Origin: an uncultured Methylococcaceae bacterium
Lineage (GTDB): Bacteria > Pseudomonadota > Gammaproteobacteria > Methylococcales > Methylomonadaceae
DNA: 46,155 nucleotides
NCBI GenBank assembly: GCA_903945605.1
Contig: CAJAWH010000123.1
Span: 1 to 46,155 of the forward strand
Direction: 5' to 3'
A program made the position numbers and the translations under genes. The notes beneath the pieces were generated by a model. The model had not been told where the DNA came from. It was given only the letters and a program-made list of their open reading frames with translations, and searched no databases. How positions within the stretch are numbered: position 1 is the stretch's first letter; every line of letters begins with the position of its first letter. Shown here in pieces: positions 25,661-34,207 of this stretch.

Positions 25661-27559
25661 ATGTCATTTAAAATTAAAAGCTTGGCATTATGCTGTGCTT
25701 TAGCGGCGGCATCTGCTTCGGCGTTTGCTACTGGCACTACAACGACTGTGCGCGTTATCGCTTTTAACGATTTCCACGGCAATTTGCAATCACCCGGCAC
25801 TTTCAAAATCCAGCCCGGCGGCTCAGGAACAGCTTTAACTTCTGTATCTTCAGGTGGCGTTGACTATTTGGCAGGTTATGTTGATTATTTAAAAAATGGC
25901 TACCCAAACAATGTGGTTGTTTCTGCTGGCGACCTGAGCGGTGCAAGCCCATTGATTTCCGGTGCTTTCCATGACGAAGGCGCTATTGAAACCATGAACT
26001 TGTTGGGGCTGGAATTTAATGCCGTCGGCAACCACGAGTTCGATTACGGCGCTGCTGAAGTTCGCCGTAAACAACACGGTGGCTGTTATCCAAAAGGCAC
26101 TGTGGGCGTGGACACTTGTATGGGTGCTGCAGTTGCCAATCCTGTGCCGGTGCCGCATCCTTTTGAAGGCGCCAAATTCCATTATTTGTCAGCCAACGTG
26201 GCCATTAGCAAAACCGGCCAAACGCTGTTTCCTGCTTATGGCGTTAAGTCTTTCGTTGCGTCCACCAAACCCAAATCTATCGTCAAAGTTGCCTTTATCG
26301 GTATGACCCTGAAAGACACCCCCAGTATTGTTACGCCAACAGGTGTGGCTGGACTGACTTTCAACGACGAAGTGCAAACTGTCAATGCGTTAGTGCCACA
26401 ATTGAAAGCCAAAGGCATTGAAAGTATCGTGGTGCTGATACACCAAGGTGGTTTCCAAGGTTCCACTGGCCCAAACTACATCAATGACTGCTCATTAGTT
26501 TCTAACGGTTCAGCCGATGCAACGGCACTGCAACCATTAAGTGACATCGTAAAAGGCTTGGACGATGCGGTCGACTTGGTTGTTTCTGGCCATACCCATA
26601 CGGGTTATACTTGCCAATTGCCTAACAGTGTAGGCCGCAATATTCCGGTCACACAAGGCGGCAACTATGGTCGGGTCATCACCAATATTGATTTGACTAT
26701 CGACAGCAAAACCAAAGATGTTGTCAATGCCTCGTTCCACAACACTGTAGTTGACCGCACCAACGCGGCGATCACTCCCAATGCCACCATCAAAAGCATT
26801 GTTGATGCTTATAACACCAACATTTCACCGGTTGCCAACCAAGTGGTTGCAACCATTGCTGCGCCGGTGTTGAACAGCGACAATGGCACCGGTGAAAAAC
26901 CCGCTGGTGATTTGATTGCCGATGGTATGTTGATGTCAACGTCACCCAGCAAATTTGGCGGTGCGCAAATCGCCTTCACTAACGCGGGCGGCGTCCGTGC
27001 CGATTATGCCAGCAAAGCTAATCCTGCGGTTTATCCTTACAACTTGACTTATGGCGATGCTTTTACAGTTGAGCCGTTCGGTAACAATTTGGTCACTATG
27101 ACCATTACGGCTCAGCAGTTGAAAGATGCTTTGGAAATGCAATTTCCAGGCAACAATTGCGTATTGCCTAGTGGTGTCAATAAGCAAATCCAGCAACGGG
27201 TTATGCAACCATCCAATGGCTTTAAATATTCTTGGAAAGTCACAGGTGCGGCTTGTAATAAAATCTATGATGTCAGCCTAACAACTTATGACAATGCTGG
27301 CGCAATTGCCAATGTCGATCAAATTGTCAGTGCCGGTGTTGTGGTTAACCCAAGCCAAACTTACCGTGTCACGGTAAACAGCTTCTTGGCTACCGGTGGT
27401 GATGGTTTCTCGGTATTTATCGGTGGCACTAACCGTTTAGGTGGTGCACAAGATATTGACTCAGCCGTTGCCTATTTGGCGCAGTTTAAAGCCCCCAATG
27501 CAGCTTACGACCCAACTGCAGCAAACTTGCATTTGCCGCGTATTGTAACGCTGCCATAA
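25661..27559 (+). CDS. Periplasmic 5'-nucleotidase / metallophosphoesterase (UshA family)
   Basis: The 632-aa exported enzyme should hydrolyse nucleotides or UDP-sugars outside the cytoplasm. Residues 1-23 are a signal peptide ending SAFA. The calcineurin-like domain shows metal motifs IAFNDFHGNL, GDLSGASP, VGNHEFDYG, and SGHTHTGY. The C-terminal 5'-nucleotidase domain has GDLIADGML, NAGGVRADY and TVEPFGNNLV, then GDGFSVF. The chain is intact. The true start is taken as the ATG at 25661, just 8 bp beyond the IS edge. No Shine-Dalgarno lies in front of it now, because the IS separates the gene from its original leader; expression may be reduced. Confidence 0.92.
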   Translation: MSFKIKSLALCCALAAASASAFATGTTTTVRVIAFNDFHGNLQSPGTFKIQPGGSGTALTSVSSGGVDYLAGYVDYLKNGYPNNVVVSAGDLSGASPLISGAFHDEGAIETMNLLGLEFNAVGNHEFDYGAAEVRRKQHGGCYPKGTVGVDTCMGAAVANPVPVPHPFEGAKFHYLSANVAISKTGQTLFPAYGVKSFVASTKPKSIVKVAFIGMTLKDTPSIVTPTGVAGLTFNDEVQTVNALVPQLKAKGIESIVVLIHQGGFQGSTGPNYINDCSLVSNGSADATALQPLSDIVKGLDDAVDLVVSGHTHTGYTCQLPNSVGRNIPVTQGGNYGRVITNIDLTIDSKTKDVVNASFHNTVVDRTNAAITPNATIKSIVDAYNTNISPVANQVVATIAAPVLNSDNGTGEKPAGDLIADGMLMSTSPSKFGGAQIAFTNAGGVRADYASKANPAVYPYNLTYGDAFTVEPFGNNLVTMTITAQQLKDALEMQFPGNNCVLPSGVNKQIQQRVMQPSNGFKYSWKVTGAACNKIYDVSLTTYDNAGAIANVDQIVSAGVVVNPSQTYRVTVNSFLATGGDGFSVFIGGTNRLGGAQDIDSAVAYLAQFKAPNAAYDPTAANLHLPRIVTLP

Positions 27560-27590
27560 GCATTATTAACGGCAGTTAAGTGGTAAGGAA

Positions 27591-27617
27591 GCCGCACCCT
27601 TTGGGTGCGGCTTTTTT
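27591..27617 (+). terminator. Rho-independent terminator
   Basis: GCCGCACCC (27591-27599) pairs perfectly with GGGTGCGGC (27603-27611) across a TTT loop, followed by six T. It ends the 5'-nucleotidase transcript. Read on the minus strand the U-tract is only TTCCTT, so termination of the convergent TPR gene is possible but weaker. Confidence 0.92.
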
Positions 27618-27624
27618 ATGGGTG

Positions 27625-29070
27625 TCAATTGGCTACTACAATTGACACCACGGCAGGTTGCAATCTTTCGTATAATTCCTCAACAGACGGATAAGTTGTT
27701 TTGGCTTTACCGCCTTTACCGCGTTTGGCAAGGCCTTGGGCTTCCTTGGGCAACAGTTGCCGCAGTTCTTCAATACGCAGGGCGAAAAATCCTTTACCTA
27801 GCATTTTGTCGCGGTCAGCAATACCGGACAGCGTTTCCTGTTTGCCTACAGTCATGCCGATTAATTGCCCAGACGGGTCGAATACCGGACTGCCGCTGTT
27901 TTCCTCGTTCAAGGCGCTGCTTATCTGCATCAGGCCGCCAACCCCAACATCGCTACGCACCACCACGCTGGGTGCCAGCAACGGGTAACTGGCTTCCAAA
28001 CCATCGGTGAGCGGATAACCGAAAACAAAACAAAACTTCAGTGGCTTTGGTGTTTGCAGTGTCAATTTGGGCAAGCTCCACGCTTTTGGGTAGGGTTGGG
28101 ACAGGCGCAATAAAGCAATGCCTTGGTTAGGCAATAGCTTCTCAACTTGGGCGGGTCGAATTTCCCCTAAGCCATTGCGTACCCATATCGCCTTGGCTGG
28201 ATTGGCAAACAAACTGGCAAAGGTGACAACATGCCGTCCTTGGTCGATGACAAAGCCATCGCCCGATTTTATGGTGTTGCTTACTATAGGAAATGCCTTG
28301 AAGTAGGGGGCAGGCCAACGGGAATTGTTGGCGGTTGGCTGTATCGGAGTCGTAATGGCGTTGTCCGTGACAAGTGCGCCTGGCAAACGGGCCAACCAGT
28401 CACGCAGCGGTTTAGCCTCTTCTGTTTGCCCGCTGGTTTCGTAAGCAGTAACGGCTTTCTTGCGCCATGCCGCCACATCTTGCAGATTGCCAACTGCCAA
28501 TGCGGCCCGCGCCCGCAGCCGATATATGTCGCCGTGTGGTGGGTTTTTGGCTATCCAAGCATCCAGTTGTTGAATGGCTTGCGGGGTTGCCATCCTGTCA
28601 ATCAGGATTTCTGCATAAGCGCCTAGCAAGGCTGCATCATCAGGATGATTTTTTAATGCCTCACCCAGTTTTGCCAAGGCAGGTGCAGTCTGGCCTTCGC
28701 GGTCTTCCAAATACGCCAGCAGGGCAGCGGTGTCAGTGACATCGGCATGTTCAGCGGCAACCAAATTGGCGAAAGCCATAGTTTTTTTAAATTCGCCTGC
28801 TTGTAAATAAGCCCTAACCAAGCCAATTTCTGCCGTGGCCGATTCCCCATATCCCGCCGCCTTTTCATATAGTTCAGCCGCTTGTTGCGGCTGTCCGTTC
28901 GCTAGGGCGGTTTGTGCCTGAGCAACCAAGCGTTGGATGGTTATATCGGTTGGGTTCGGAGAGGCGGCACTATTTGTTGCCAACAGCAGCACGACGGTTA
29001 AAGGCCAAATAGGGCGTTGCAACAGCCGGTTTGGTATTTTTTGGGGAAAGTAGCTCATACGCAAATCCAA
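27625..29070 (-). CDS. TPR protein with degenerate trypsin-like protease domain
   Basis: The 481-aa protein has a signal peptide or anchor at residues 15-36, then TPR-like helical repeats at about 45-225 (NGQPQQAAELYEKAAGYGESATAEI is one, shown only in outline here). A C-terminal domain of trypsin/DegP fold follows. The catalytic Ser is kept in ENSGSPVFDP (S392). The His position of the TNAHVV motif is replaced in HVVTFASLF (Ser), and the Asp position in NQGIALLRL is Gly. It is therefore probably a pseudoprotease with a binding role in the periplasm. It follows cti on the same strand after 115 bp. An alternative start is Met5. Confidence 0.82.
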   Translation of the reverse strand: MDLRMSYFPQKIPNRLLQRPIWPLTVVLLLATNSAASPNPTDITIQRLVAQAQTALANGQPQQAAELYEKAAGYGESATAEIGLVRAYLQAGEFKKTMAFANLVAAEHADVTDTAALLAYLEDREGQTAPALAKLGEALKNHPDDAALLGAYAEILIDRMATPQAIQQLDAWIAKNPPHGDIYRLRARAALAVGNLQDVAAWRKKAVTAYETSGQTEEAKPLRDWLARLPGALVTDNAITTPIQPTANNSRWPAPYFKAFPIVSNTIKSGDGFVIDQGRHVVTFASLFANPAKAIWVRNGLGEIRPAQVEKLLPNQGIALLRLSQPYPKAWSLPKLTLQTPKPLKFCFVFGYPLTDGLEASYPLLAPSVVVRSDVGVGGLMQISSALNEENSGSPVFDPSGQLIGMTVGKQETLSGIADRDKMLGKGFFALRIEELRQLLPKEAQGLAKRGKGGKAKTTYPSVEELYERLQPAVVSIVVAN

Positions 29071-29185
29071 AACATAATAAATCGTTAAAAATAGCCAATT
29101 GATGTTACCGGATGATTTATTGCATTGCTGGTCAAGATGTTGTGGCGCAAATTGCCCTGCTTAAGGTGTCTATGGCACTGGTTTC

Positions 29186-31609
29186 CTATAGGTTTTCGTA
29201 AAAATTTAAATCCAGCAAGCCGGCGTTCTGCGGTTGCAGTTGCCGGTAACGTTGGTTGAACCAATCGTAGTGTTGCCAGAATTCAGGATGGCTGCGGCGA
29301 ATGGCGTATTGCCCATAGAAAACTGGCGTGGCATTTGGGTTGCCTTTGGTTTGCGCCAATTGGTTAATAAACTCGCTGAGCTTAGACTCTGGTACGACAA
29401 AAAATTGGTTGGGGTAGCTGCCCAAAAATCCGGGAATGACGGTCAACGTGTCTTGGGTCGGTTGCCGTTGCAGTTTTTCTGCAAACACAAATGACACATT
29501 AAGCAGTTTTTTGTTGCGTATCAAGGTATAAACGCGGTCTTTCTGGCTGTCGGCCTGGGTGAGGCGCAATAATGACATTTCAGGCAGGGCATTCAGTGCC
29601 TCGCCGCGCAAATCGGCCAATTGCCGTATCAGGCTATCGGTCTGTTGTTGTGGCGTGGGATTTTCCACGGGCGGACAGGCGGCGGGATTGCAGCGGTTAA
29701 CCCAGTCGGTTGATTGTTTACCGGATTCTAGCTGTTGGTTGATTTTGTCAAACAGTTCATGGGTGATATCCGTGGTCTGGTAAGCGATGGCAGGGTCTTT
29801 GTCGGCACTGAATGTGGGGGCATGGAAGCCGTTGAATAGTTTGAAATCAATGCCCTGATACCAGCTATCGTAAACGGCACTGCGGGTTTGGGCGGGCACA
29901 AACTTAAGGAAATTGTTTTCCGCTTCGACCCGCAGCAAGTCCATATAGAGCCGTGTGGTGGCTTGGTGCGCGGCACTGCCATAGATGTTAAAGCCCGCCA
30001 CCATCAAGTAATGGATGCGTTCAAACAGTGGATAGTCGATGATCCAAGCGGTTAATGGCGGCTTGCCCCATAAGCCTTGGGCAACGCTGGCGTTATTATG
30101 GTGGCGGAACACGGTTAATAAGGCATTGCTGTTTTGATGGTCGCCCTGCCAGATAAAATTGATGTCCACGGGTTGCTGGCCCAGCAGGGTGTTGGAGACA
30201 AAACTATCCTTATTATGCAAGTACTGCTGCTGCAAATCGCCTAGCTTTTGCCATTCCGCAAAGCCTATTGATTCGCCTTTGGAGGCGGGCAAGCACAAAA
30301 ACTGGTCGTTTTCCACTAAGAATTGGCTGATTTGGGCGTTAAACTCGCTCTGCGGCCTGATAAAGGCTATCCAGAAATGATCGCGGATGACGGTTAGTGC
30401 GCCATTGCCCATGGACACCGGCCCTTTGAGAAAGGCCGAAAAGAAAAATTGCGCGTCATCCAATAAAAATTGGTAGCGGGCAGTGGCAGGCAACGCGGCG
30501 AACGTTTTAAAAGGATTGGCGGCAGATTCCGGATCGTAGCCAGGCAATTGAGCGACATCATAATCAGGTTTTAAGAACAGCTCGTCCAGCCGCACCATTT
30601 TGGCATCGCTCAACTCATAGATAAAATGATCTTTGTCGGTGATGGTTGTCGTAACAGGTTTTAGGCGGTAATAGAAGATGGCGGTCGCTGGTGCATCGAA
30701 CGGGCGCGGGCTGGCAATTTCTTCTATGGCTTGCGGGCTGGGTGTTGTGGAACGTACCCATTGGTAAAATTGTTGGTCGGGTTGGCCTTTAAAATGCAAT
30801 TTGCCGCTGTACAAATGTTCGTAAAGATAACGGGCGGTCAATTGCTGTTTGTTGGAAGGGGCATTGAAAAAAGCTTCCCATTTTTTTATTTCGTCGCTGT
30901 CCGCTGGCAATGGCGTGGTTTTGGTATCAGCTTTTGCGCCGTCTTGTATCCAGTTCATTAAGCGCGCCTGCTGGTCGTCACTTAACTGTGGCAGACCATA
31001 AGGCATTCCCCAAAGCGGGTGGTTTTTTTGGAAGTCTTTGAATTCATCCAAGTTGGCGCATTCTTGGTGGTCATTGCCCGGCAATGGGATTGCTTCTGGC
31101 AAGGTAGTGTTGTCGCTGGGTAATGGATTGATGCGTTTTAGGTTTAACGATAGCGCCAATACCGAATGGTTCAGGTTTATTTCTGGAAACTGCGAATGTT
31201 CGTTAAGAACCGCAAAAAAACCATTTTTACGCCAATCAGCTAAGCTGGCTTGGGTGCTGGGTAGTCGGGACGGTTCAATGGCGTTGAGGCGGTATTGGTT
31301 GTAAACCGGTTCTTTTGAAAGGCCGCGACGGATGCCTTCGTAAGTATTGAGTTGCAGTTGGCAGGGGGCATCGGCACCGGCATGGCAAGCCACACAGCGG
31401 TTGTCCAAAATAGGCTTAATGTCTTTGGCAAATGATATGTCGCCCGTTTTATGGGTAAAATCGGGCAAGATCAGGGTGTGGACTTTGGGCGCTGGCTTGC
31501 CTGTCAGGGTGCCGGGCAGTAGCTTGTCCAAACCGTAAAAGTGGGCGGCTATCACCCCTCCACAAAGCATTAGCAGCAAGAAAGATAGAAATCCAAAGAA
31601 CCTAGGCAT
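29186..31609 (-). CDS. cti: Cis/trans fatty acid isomerase Cti
   Basis: This 807-aa periplasmic haem enzyme converts cis to trans unsaturated fatty acids in membrane phospholipids, a fast rigidifying response to solvents and heat. Residues 1-22 form an N-terminal hydrophobic export segment. The c-type haem motif CVACH is at 72-76, and the overall length matches Cti of Pseudomonas and Methylococcus-type bacteria. Characteristic blocks such as HPLWGMPYGLPQLS, WIIDYPLFERIHYLMVAG and NIYGSAAHQ are present. The substrates are made by FabA/FabB, also encoded in this window. Confidence 0.94.
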   Translation of the reverse strand: MPRFFGFLSFLLLMLCGGVIAAHFYGLDKLLPGTLTGKPAPKVHTLILPDFTHKTGDISFAKDIKPILDNRCVACHAGADAPCQLQLNTYEGIRRGLSKEPVYNQYRLNAIEPSRLPSTQASLADWRKNGFFAVLNEHSQFPEINLNHSVLALSLNLKRINPLPSDNTTLPEAIPLPGNDHQECANLDEFKDFQKNHPLWGMPYGLPQLSDDQQARLMNWIQDGAKADTKTTPLPADSDEIKKWEAFFNAPSNKQQLTARYLYEHLYSGKLHFKGQPDQQFYQWVRSTTPSPQAIEEIASPRPFDAPATAIFYYRLKPVTTTITDKDHFIYELSDAKMVRLDELFLKPDYDVAQLPGYDPESAANPFKTFAALPATARYQFLLDDAQFFFSAFLKGPVSMGNGALTVIRDHFWIAFIRPQSEFNAQISQFLVENDQFLCLPASKGESIGFAEWQKLGDLQQQYLHNKDSFVSNTLLGQQPVDINFIWQGDHQNSNALLTVFRHHNNASVAQGLWGKPPLTAWIIDYPLFERIHYLMVAGFNIYGSAAHQATTRLYMDLLRVEAENNFLKFVPAQTRSAVYDSWYQGIDFKLFNGFHAPTFSADKDPAIAYQTTDITHELFDKINQQLESGKQSTDWVNRCNPAACPPVENPTPQQQTDSLIRQLADLRGEALNALPEMSLLRLTQADSQKDRVYTLIRNKKLLNVSFVFAEKLQRQPTQDTLTVIPGFLGSYPNQFFVVPESKLSEFINQLAQTKGNPNATPVFYGQYAIRRSHPEFWQHYDWFNQRYRQLQPQNAGLLDLNFYENL

Positions 31610-31698
31610 TATTATTGTAATTTTCTGTTAAATAGATTAATAAATTTATGTTACGCAAAGGGGCAAGCTTAGTAAGAACGGGATATGCCATTTTACTG

Positions 31699-31938
31699 TT
31701 AGGCAACCGGCACTGCCCTTCGTCCGCTGCCAGATGACATGTTTCCCCGACAGCCACTAGCGCCATGCTGGCTGCGTATTTTGGCCTTGGCAAGGATGTG
31801 GCGGCGCGTCTGTGCGTCGGCCTGCGACCAACTGGTGATTTCGGCAATTGACCGGAAGCAGCCCAAACAAATATTGTGGGTGTCCAGATTGCACTGCTTG
31901 ATGCAGGGCGATGCAATGGTCTCTGCTGATCCGTTCAT
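31699..31938 (-). CDS. DUF1289 domain protein
   Basis: The small cysteine-rich domain SPCIKQCNLDTHNICLGCFR followed by EITSWSQADAQTRR is the DUF1289 signature, with four cysteines (CxxxC...CxxC type) likely to bind metal. I use the ATG at 31938, giving 79 aa; an in-frame upstream ATG at 32007 would add 23 residues without domain content. The last 25 residues are Gly/Ser/Arg-rich and look unstructured. Function is unknown; members often sit near redox genes, and grxC is next door. Confidence 0.82.
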   Translation of the reverse strand: MNGSAETIASPCIKQCNLDTHNICLGCFRSIAEITSWSQADAQTRRHILAKAKIRSQHGASGCRGNMSSGSGRRAVPVA

Positions 31939-32034
31939 TAATCCAATGGCCTGAAGGTGCTTAACTTTTCTATTAGACCATTTTATAATGGTTGGCAAGG
32001 TTGGCAAGAGGCTTTCATTATTTTACTGCCCGTG

Positions 32035-32292
32035 CTATTTTGCCACCAACAGCGCGTCCAGTTTATGTTGCTGTTCGAGTGCGTAAAGCTCATCGAAGCC
32101 GCCGATGTGCAAGTCATCAATGAAAATTTGTGGCACAGTGCGGCGTTGGGATTTGCGTATCATTTCTTCCCGTAAAGCAGGTGCTGAATCGACATTAATT
32201 TCCGTGTAGGCGGCTTCTTTTTTGCTTAAAAGCCGCTTCGCCATGGTGCAATAAGGGCAAATGTTGGTTGTGTAAATGACTATCTTAGGCAT
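32035..32292 (-). CDS. grxC: Glutaredoxin 3
   Basis: The 85-aa glutathione-dependent thiol oxidoreductase has the dithiol active site CPYC at residues 12-15, the TVPQIFID cis-proline loop at about 52-59, and IGGFDEL for glutathione binding. Length and motif match GrxC. The frame is open for 20 more codons upstream, but starting at MPKIVIYTT gives the usual N terminus. It precedes the DUF1289 gene by 96 bp on the same strand. Confidence 0.92.
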   Translation of the reverse strand: MPKIVIYTTNICPYCTMAKRLLSKKEAAYTEINVDSAPALREEMIRKSQRRTVPQIFIDDLHIGGFDELYALEQQHKLDALLVAK

Positions 32293-32427
32293 GATACGGT
32301 AATGTTTGTTAATATTTACGCCCATTCTAACGATAAAAATGACGCCGTTCAATTTGTGCCTGATTTTCTACGGCTTTAGTTTAACGCGCCAGCCCAGGCA
32401 GAGTCCCCAATATTTACCGGAATTATC

Positions 32428-32811
32428 ATGAGCAGCATACCAGAACACCTGAAATACGCAGCCTCCCATGAATGGGTGGAGCTACAAGACAATGCCACCG
32501 TCAAAGTGGGCATTACTGACCATGCCCAGGCCCAATTGGGCGATTTGATGTTTATCCAGCTGCCCACGCTAGGGCGACATGTGCAGGCACAAGAGCAGTG
32601 TGCAGTGGTTGAATCGGTCAAGACGGCTTCGGACTTGTTCAGCCCTGTCAGCGGTGAAGTTGTCGCCATTAATGAAGCTATTTTGGCAAAGCTGGAAGAT
32701 GTCAACGATGCCCCCTATGAAAATTGGTTGTTTGTTATTAAAGCCGACGATTTGTCCGCTTTGGAAGGGCTGATGGACAGTGATGGTTATCGCGACATGA
32801 TCGGCGAGTGA
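32428..32811 (+). CDS. gcvH: Glycine cleavage system H protein
   Basis: The 127-aa lipoyl carrier shuttles the methylamine group between the P, T and L proteins. The lipoylation lysine is in VVESVKTASDLFSP at about residue 65. WVELQDNATVKVGITDHAQAQLGD precedes it, as in other H proteins (segment partly quoted). gcvT and gcvP are not in the window, so this copy is separate from them or acts as a lipoate carrier only. GGA lies ahead of the ATG. Confidence 0.93.
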   Translation: MSSIPEHLKYAASHEWVELQDNATVKVGITDHAQAQLGDLMFIQLPTLGRHVQAQEQCAVVESVKTASDLFSPVSGEVVAINEAILAKLEDVNDAPYENWLFVIKADDLSALEGLMDSDGYRDMIGE

Positions 32812-32878
32812 CCAGCTTTTTTGGCAGTCAAGCACACCACCATAATAACCTTCCTTTTTACCAATAATCAAACAAACT

Positions 32879-33238
32879 ATGGCGAATCAACAGGCGAAGG
32901 GTCTAAAGCGCTTTATCAATGCCTTTTATTTTTCTGCGGCGGGTTTTAAGGCAACTTGGCAAAACGAAGAGGCCTTCCGCCAAGAAGCCCTGCTGTTAGC
33001 GGCCGGTGTCCCGTTAGCCTTATGGCTAGGCCACAGCCGTGTTGAACAGCTGCTATTGATTGGCAGCTTAGTGTTGGTGTTGCTGGTGGAGCTGCTAAAT
33101 TCTGCCGTTGAGGCGGTGGTTGATAGGGTGGGGTTTGAACACCACGAGTTGTCAGGCCGCGCCAAAGATATTGGTTCGGCAGCGGTGATGCTGTCCTTGG
33201 TTTGGGCTGCCTTCACTTGGGCGTCACTTTTATTTTAA
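32879..33238 (+). CDS. dgkA: Diacylglycerol kinase
   Basis: This 119-aa trimeric inner-membrane enzyme recycles diacylglycerol to phosphatidate. It shows an amphipathic N terminus, ENEEAFRQEALL-type segment (NEEAFRQEALLLA), then three membrane helices. The catalytic-site motif is VELLNSAVEAVVDRVG. Typical length. It begins a probable operon with the PfkB-family kinase (20-bp gap) and mazG. Confidence 0.94.
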   Translation: MANQQAKGLKRFINAFYFSAAGFKATWQNEEAFRQEALLLAAGVPLALWLGHSRVEQLLLIGSLVLVLLVELLNSAVEAVVDRVGFEHHELSGRAKDIGSAAVMLSLVWAAFTWASLLF

Positions 33239-33258
33239 CTAGAATAGGATATTACCAG

Positions 33259-34194
33259 ATGAGCAAACCACTAATATGCGGGTCAATGGCTTATGACACT
33301 ATCATGGTGTTTCATGACCAATTTAAAAACCATATTTTGCCGGAAAAAGTCCATATCCTAAATGTATCTTTTTTGGTGCCGGTTATGCGCCGCGAGTACG
33401 GCGGCTGTGCCGCCAATATTGCTTATAACCTCAATTTATTGGGTGAAGAACCGCTGATTATGGCCACGGTCGGTCATGATTTTGAACCTTACAGCCAGTG
33501 GCTTAGTCAAAACAAGCTGCCCAGCCAATATATCCGGGTTATTGACGGACAGTATACCGGGCAAGCTTTTATCACCACCGATGAAACGGGCAACCAAATC
33601 ACCGCCTTCCACCCCGGTGCAATGAATTTTTCCCATCAGCAGGGCGTGCCCACTGATGCTGACATTTGTTTGGGCATTGTGTCCCCAGATGGTAAAGAAG
33701 GCATGATGTTACATGCCGGACAGTTTGCCGAACTGGGCATCCCCTTTTTCTTTGACCCCGGCCAGGGCTTACCGATGTTTGACGGCCCGGAATTGCTGAA
33801 ACTGATTGACCAAGCAACGTGGTTAACAGTGAATGACTATGAATCGGCATTGATACAGGAGCGTACCGGCCTGTCGTTGGCGCAAATGGCGGAGCGTGTT
33901 GAGGCAGTGATTGTCACCTTGGGCGGACAGGGTTCCAAAATTTATAGCCAAGGCCAATGCATAGATATACCTGCCGCCAAACCGGCCCATATCAGCGATC
34001 CCACCGGTTGCGGCGATGCTTATCGGGCAGGCCTACTGTTTGGTGTGATGAATGAACTGGACTGGGACACCACCGGTCGCATTGCATCATTATTGGGGGC
34101 CATTAAGATTGAGCATCACGGCACCCAAAACCATACTTTCACCTTGGAAGCCTTTAAACAGCGTTTCCATGAGAACTTCGGTTATTCATTCTAA
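33259..34194 (+). CDS. PfkB-family carbohydrate/adenosine kinase
   Basis: The 311-aa ribokinase-superfamily protein has an N-terminal substrate motif (EYGGCAANIAYNL, in place of GGxxxN) and the C-terminal signature DPTGCGDAYRAGLL with the catalytic Asp. The DPTGCGD variant and the IMVFHDQFKNHI segment recall the bacterial adenosine kinase-like group, so nucleoside phosphorylation is plausible, but the substrate is not proven. The frame is open into dgkA. The ATG at 33259 has AGGA upstream and gives the family N terminus. Its stop is 13 bp before mazG. Confidence 0.85.
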   Translation: MSKPLICGSMAYDTIMVFHDQFKNHILPEKVHILNVSFLVPVMRREYGGCAANIAYNLNLLGEEPLIMATVGHDFEPYSQWLSQNKLPSQYIRVIDGQYTGQAFITTDETGNQITAFHPGAMNFSHQQGVPTDADICLGIVSPDGKEGMMLHAGQFAELGIPFFFDPGQGLPMFDGPELLKLIDQATWLTVNDYESALIQERTGLSLAQMAERVEAVIVTLGGQGSKIYSQGQCIDIPAAKPAHISDPTGCGDAYRAGLLFGVMNELDWDTTGRIASLLGAIKIEHHGTQNHTFTLEAFKQRFHENFGYSF

Positions 34195-34207
34195 AGGCCA
34201 CATCCCC

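Noticed and set aside
31938-32007. Longer start for the DUF1289 protein
   Set aside because: The added 23 residues carry no domain sequence; retained only as an alternative.
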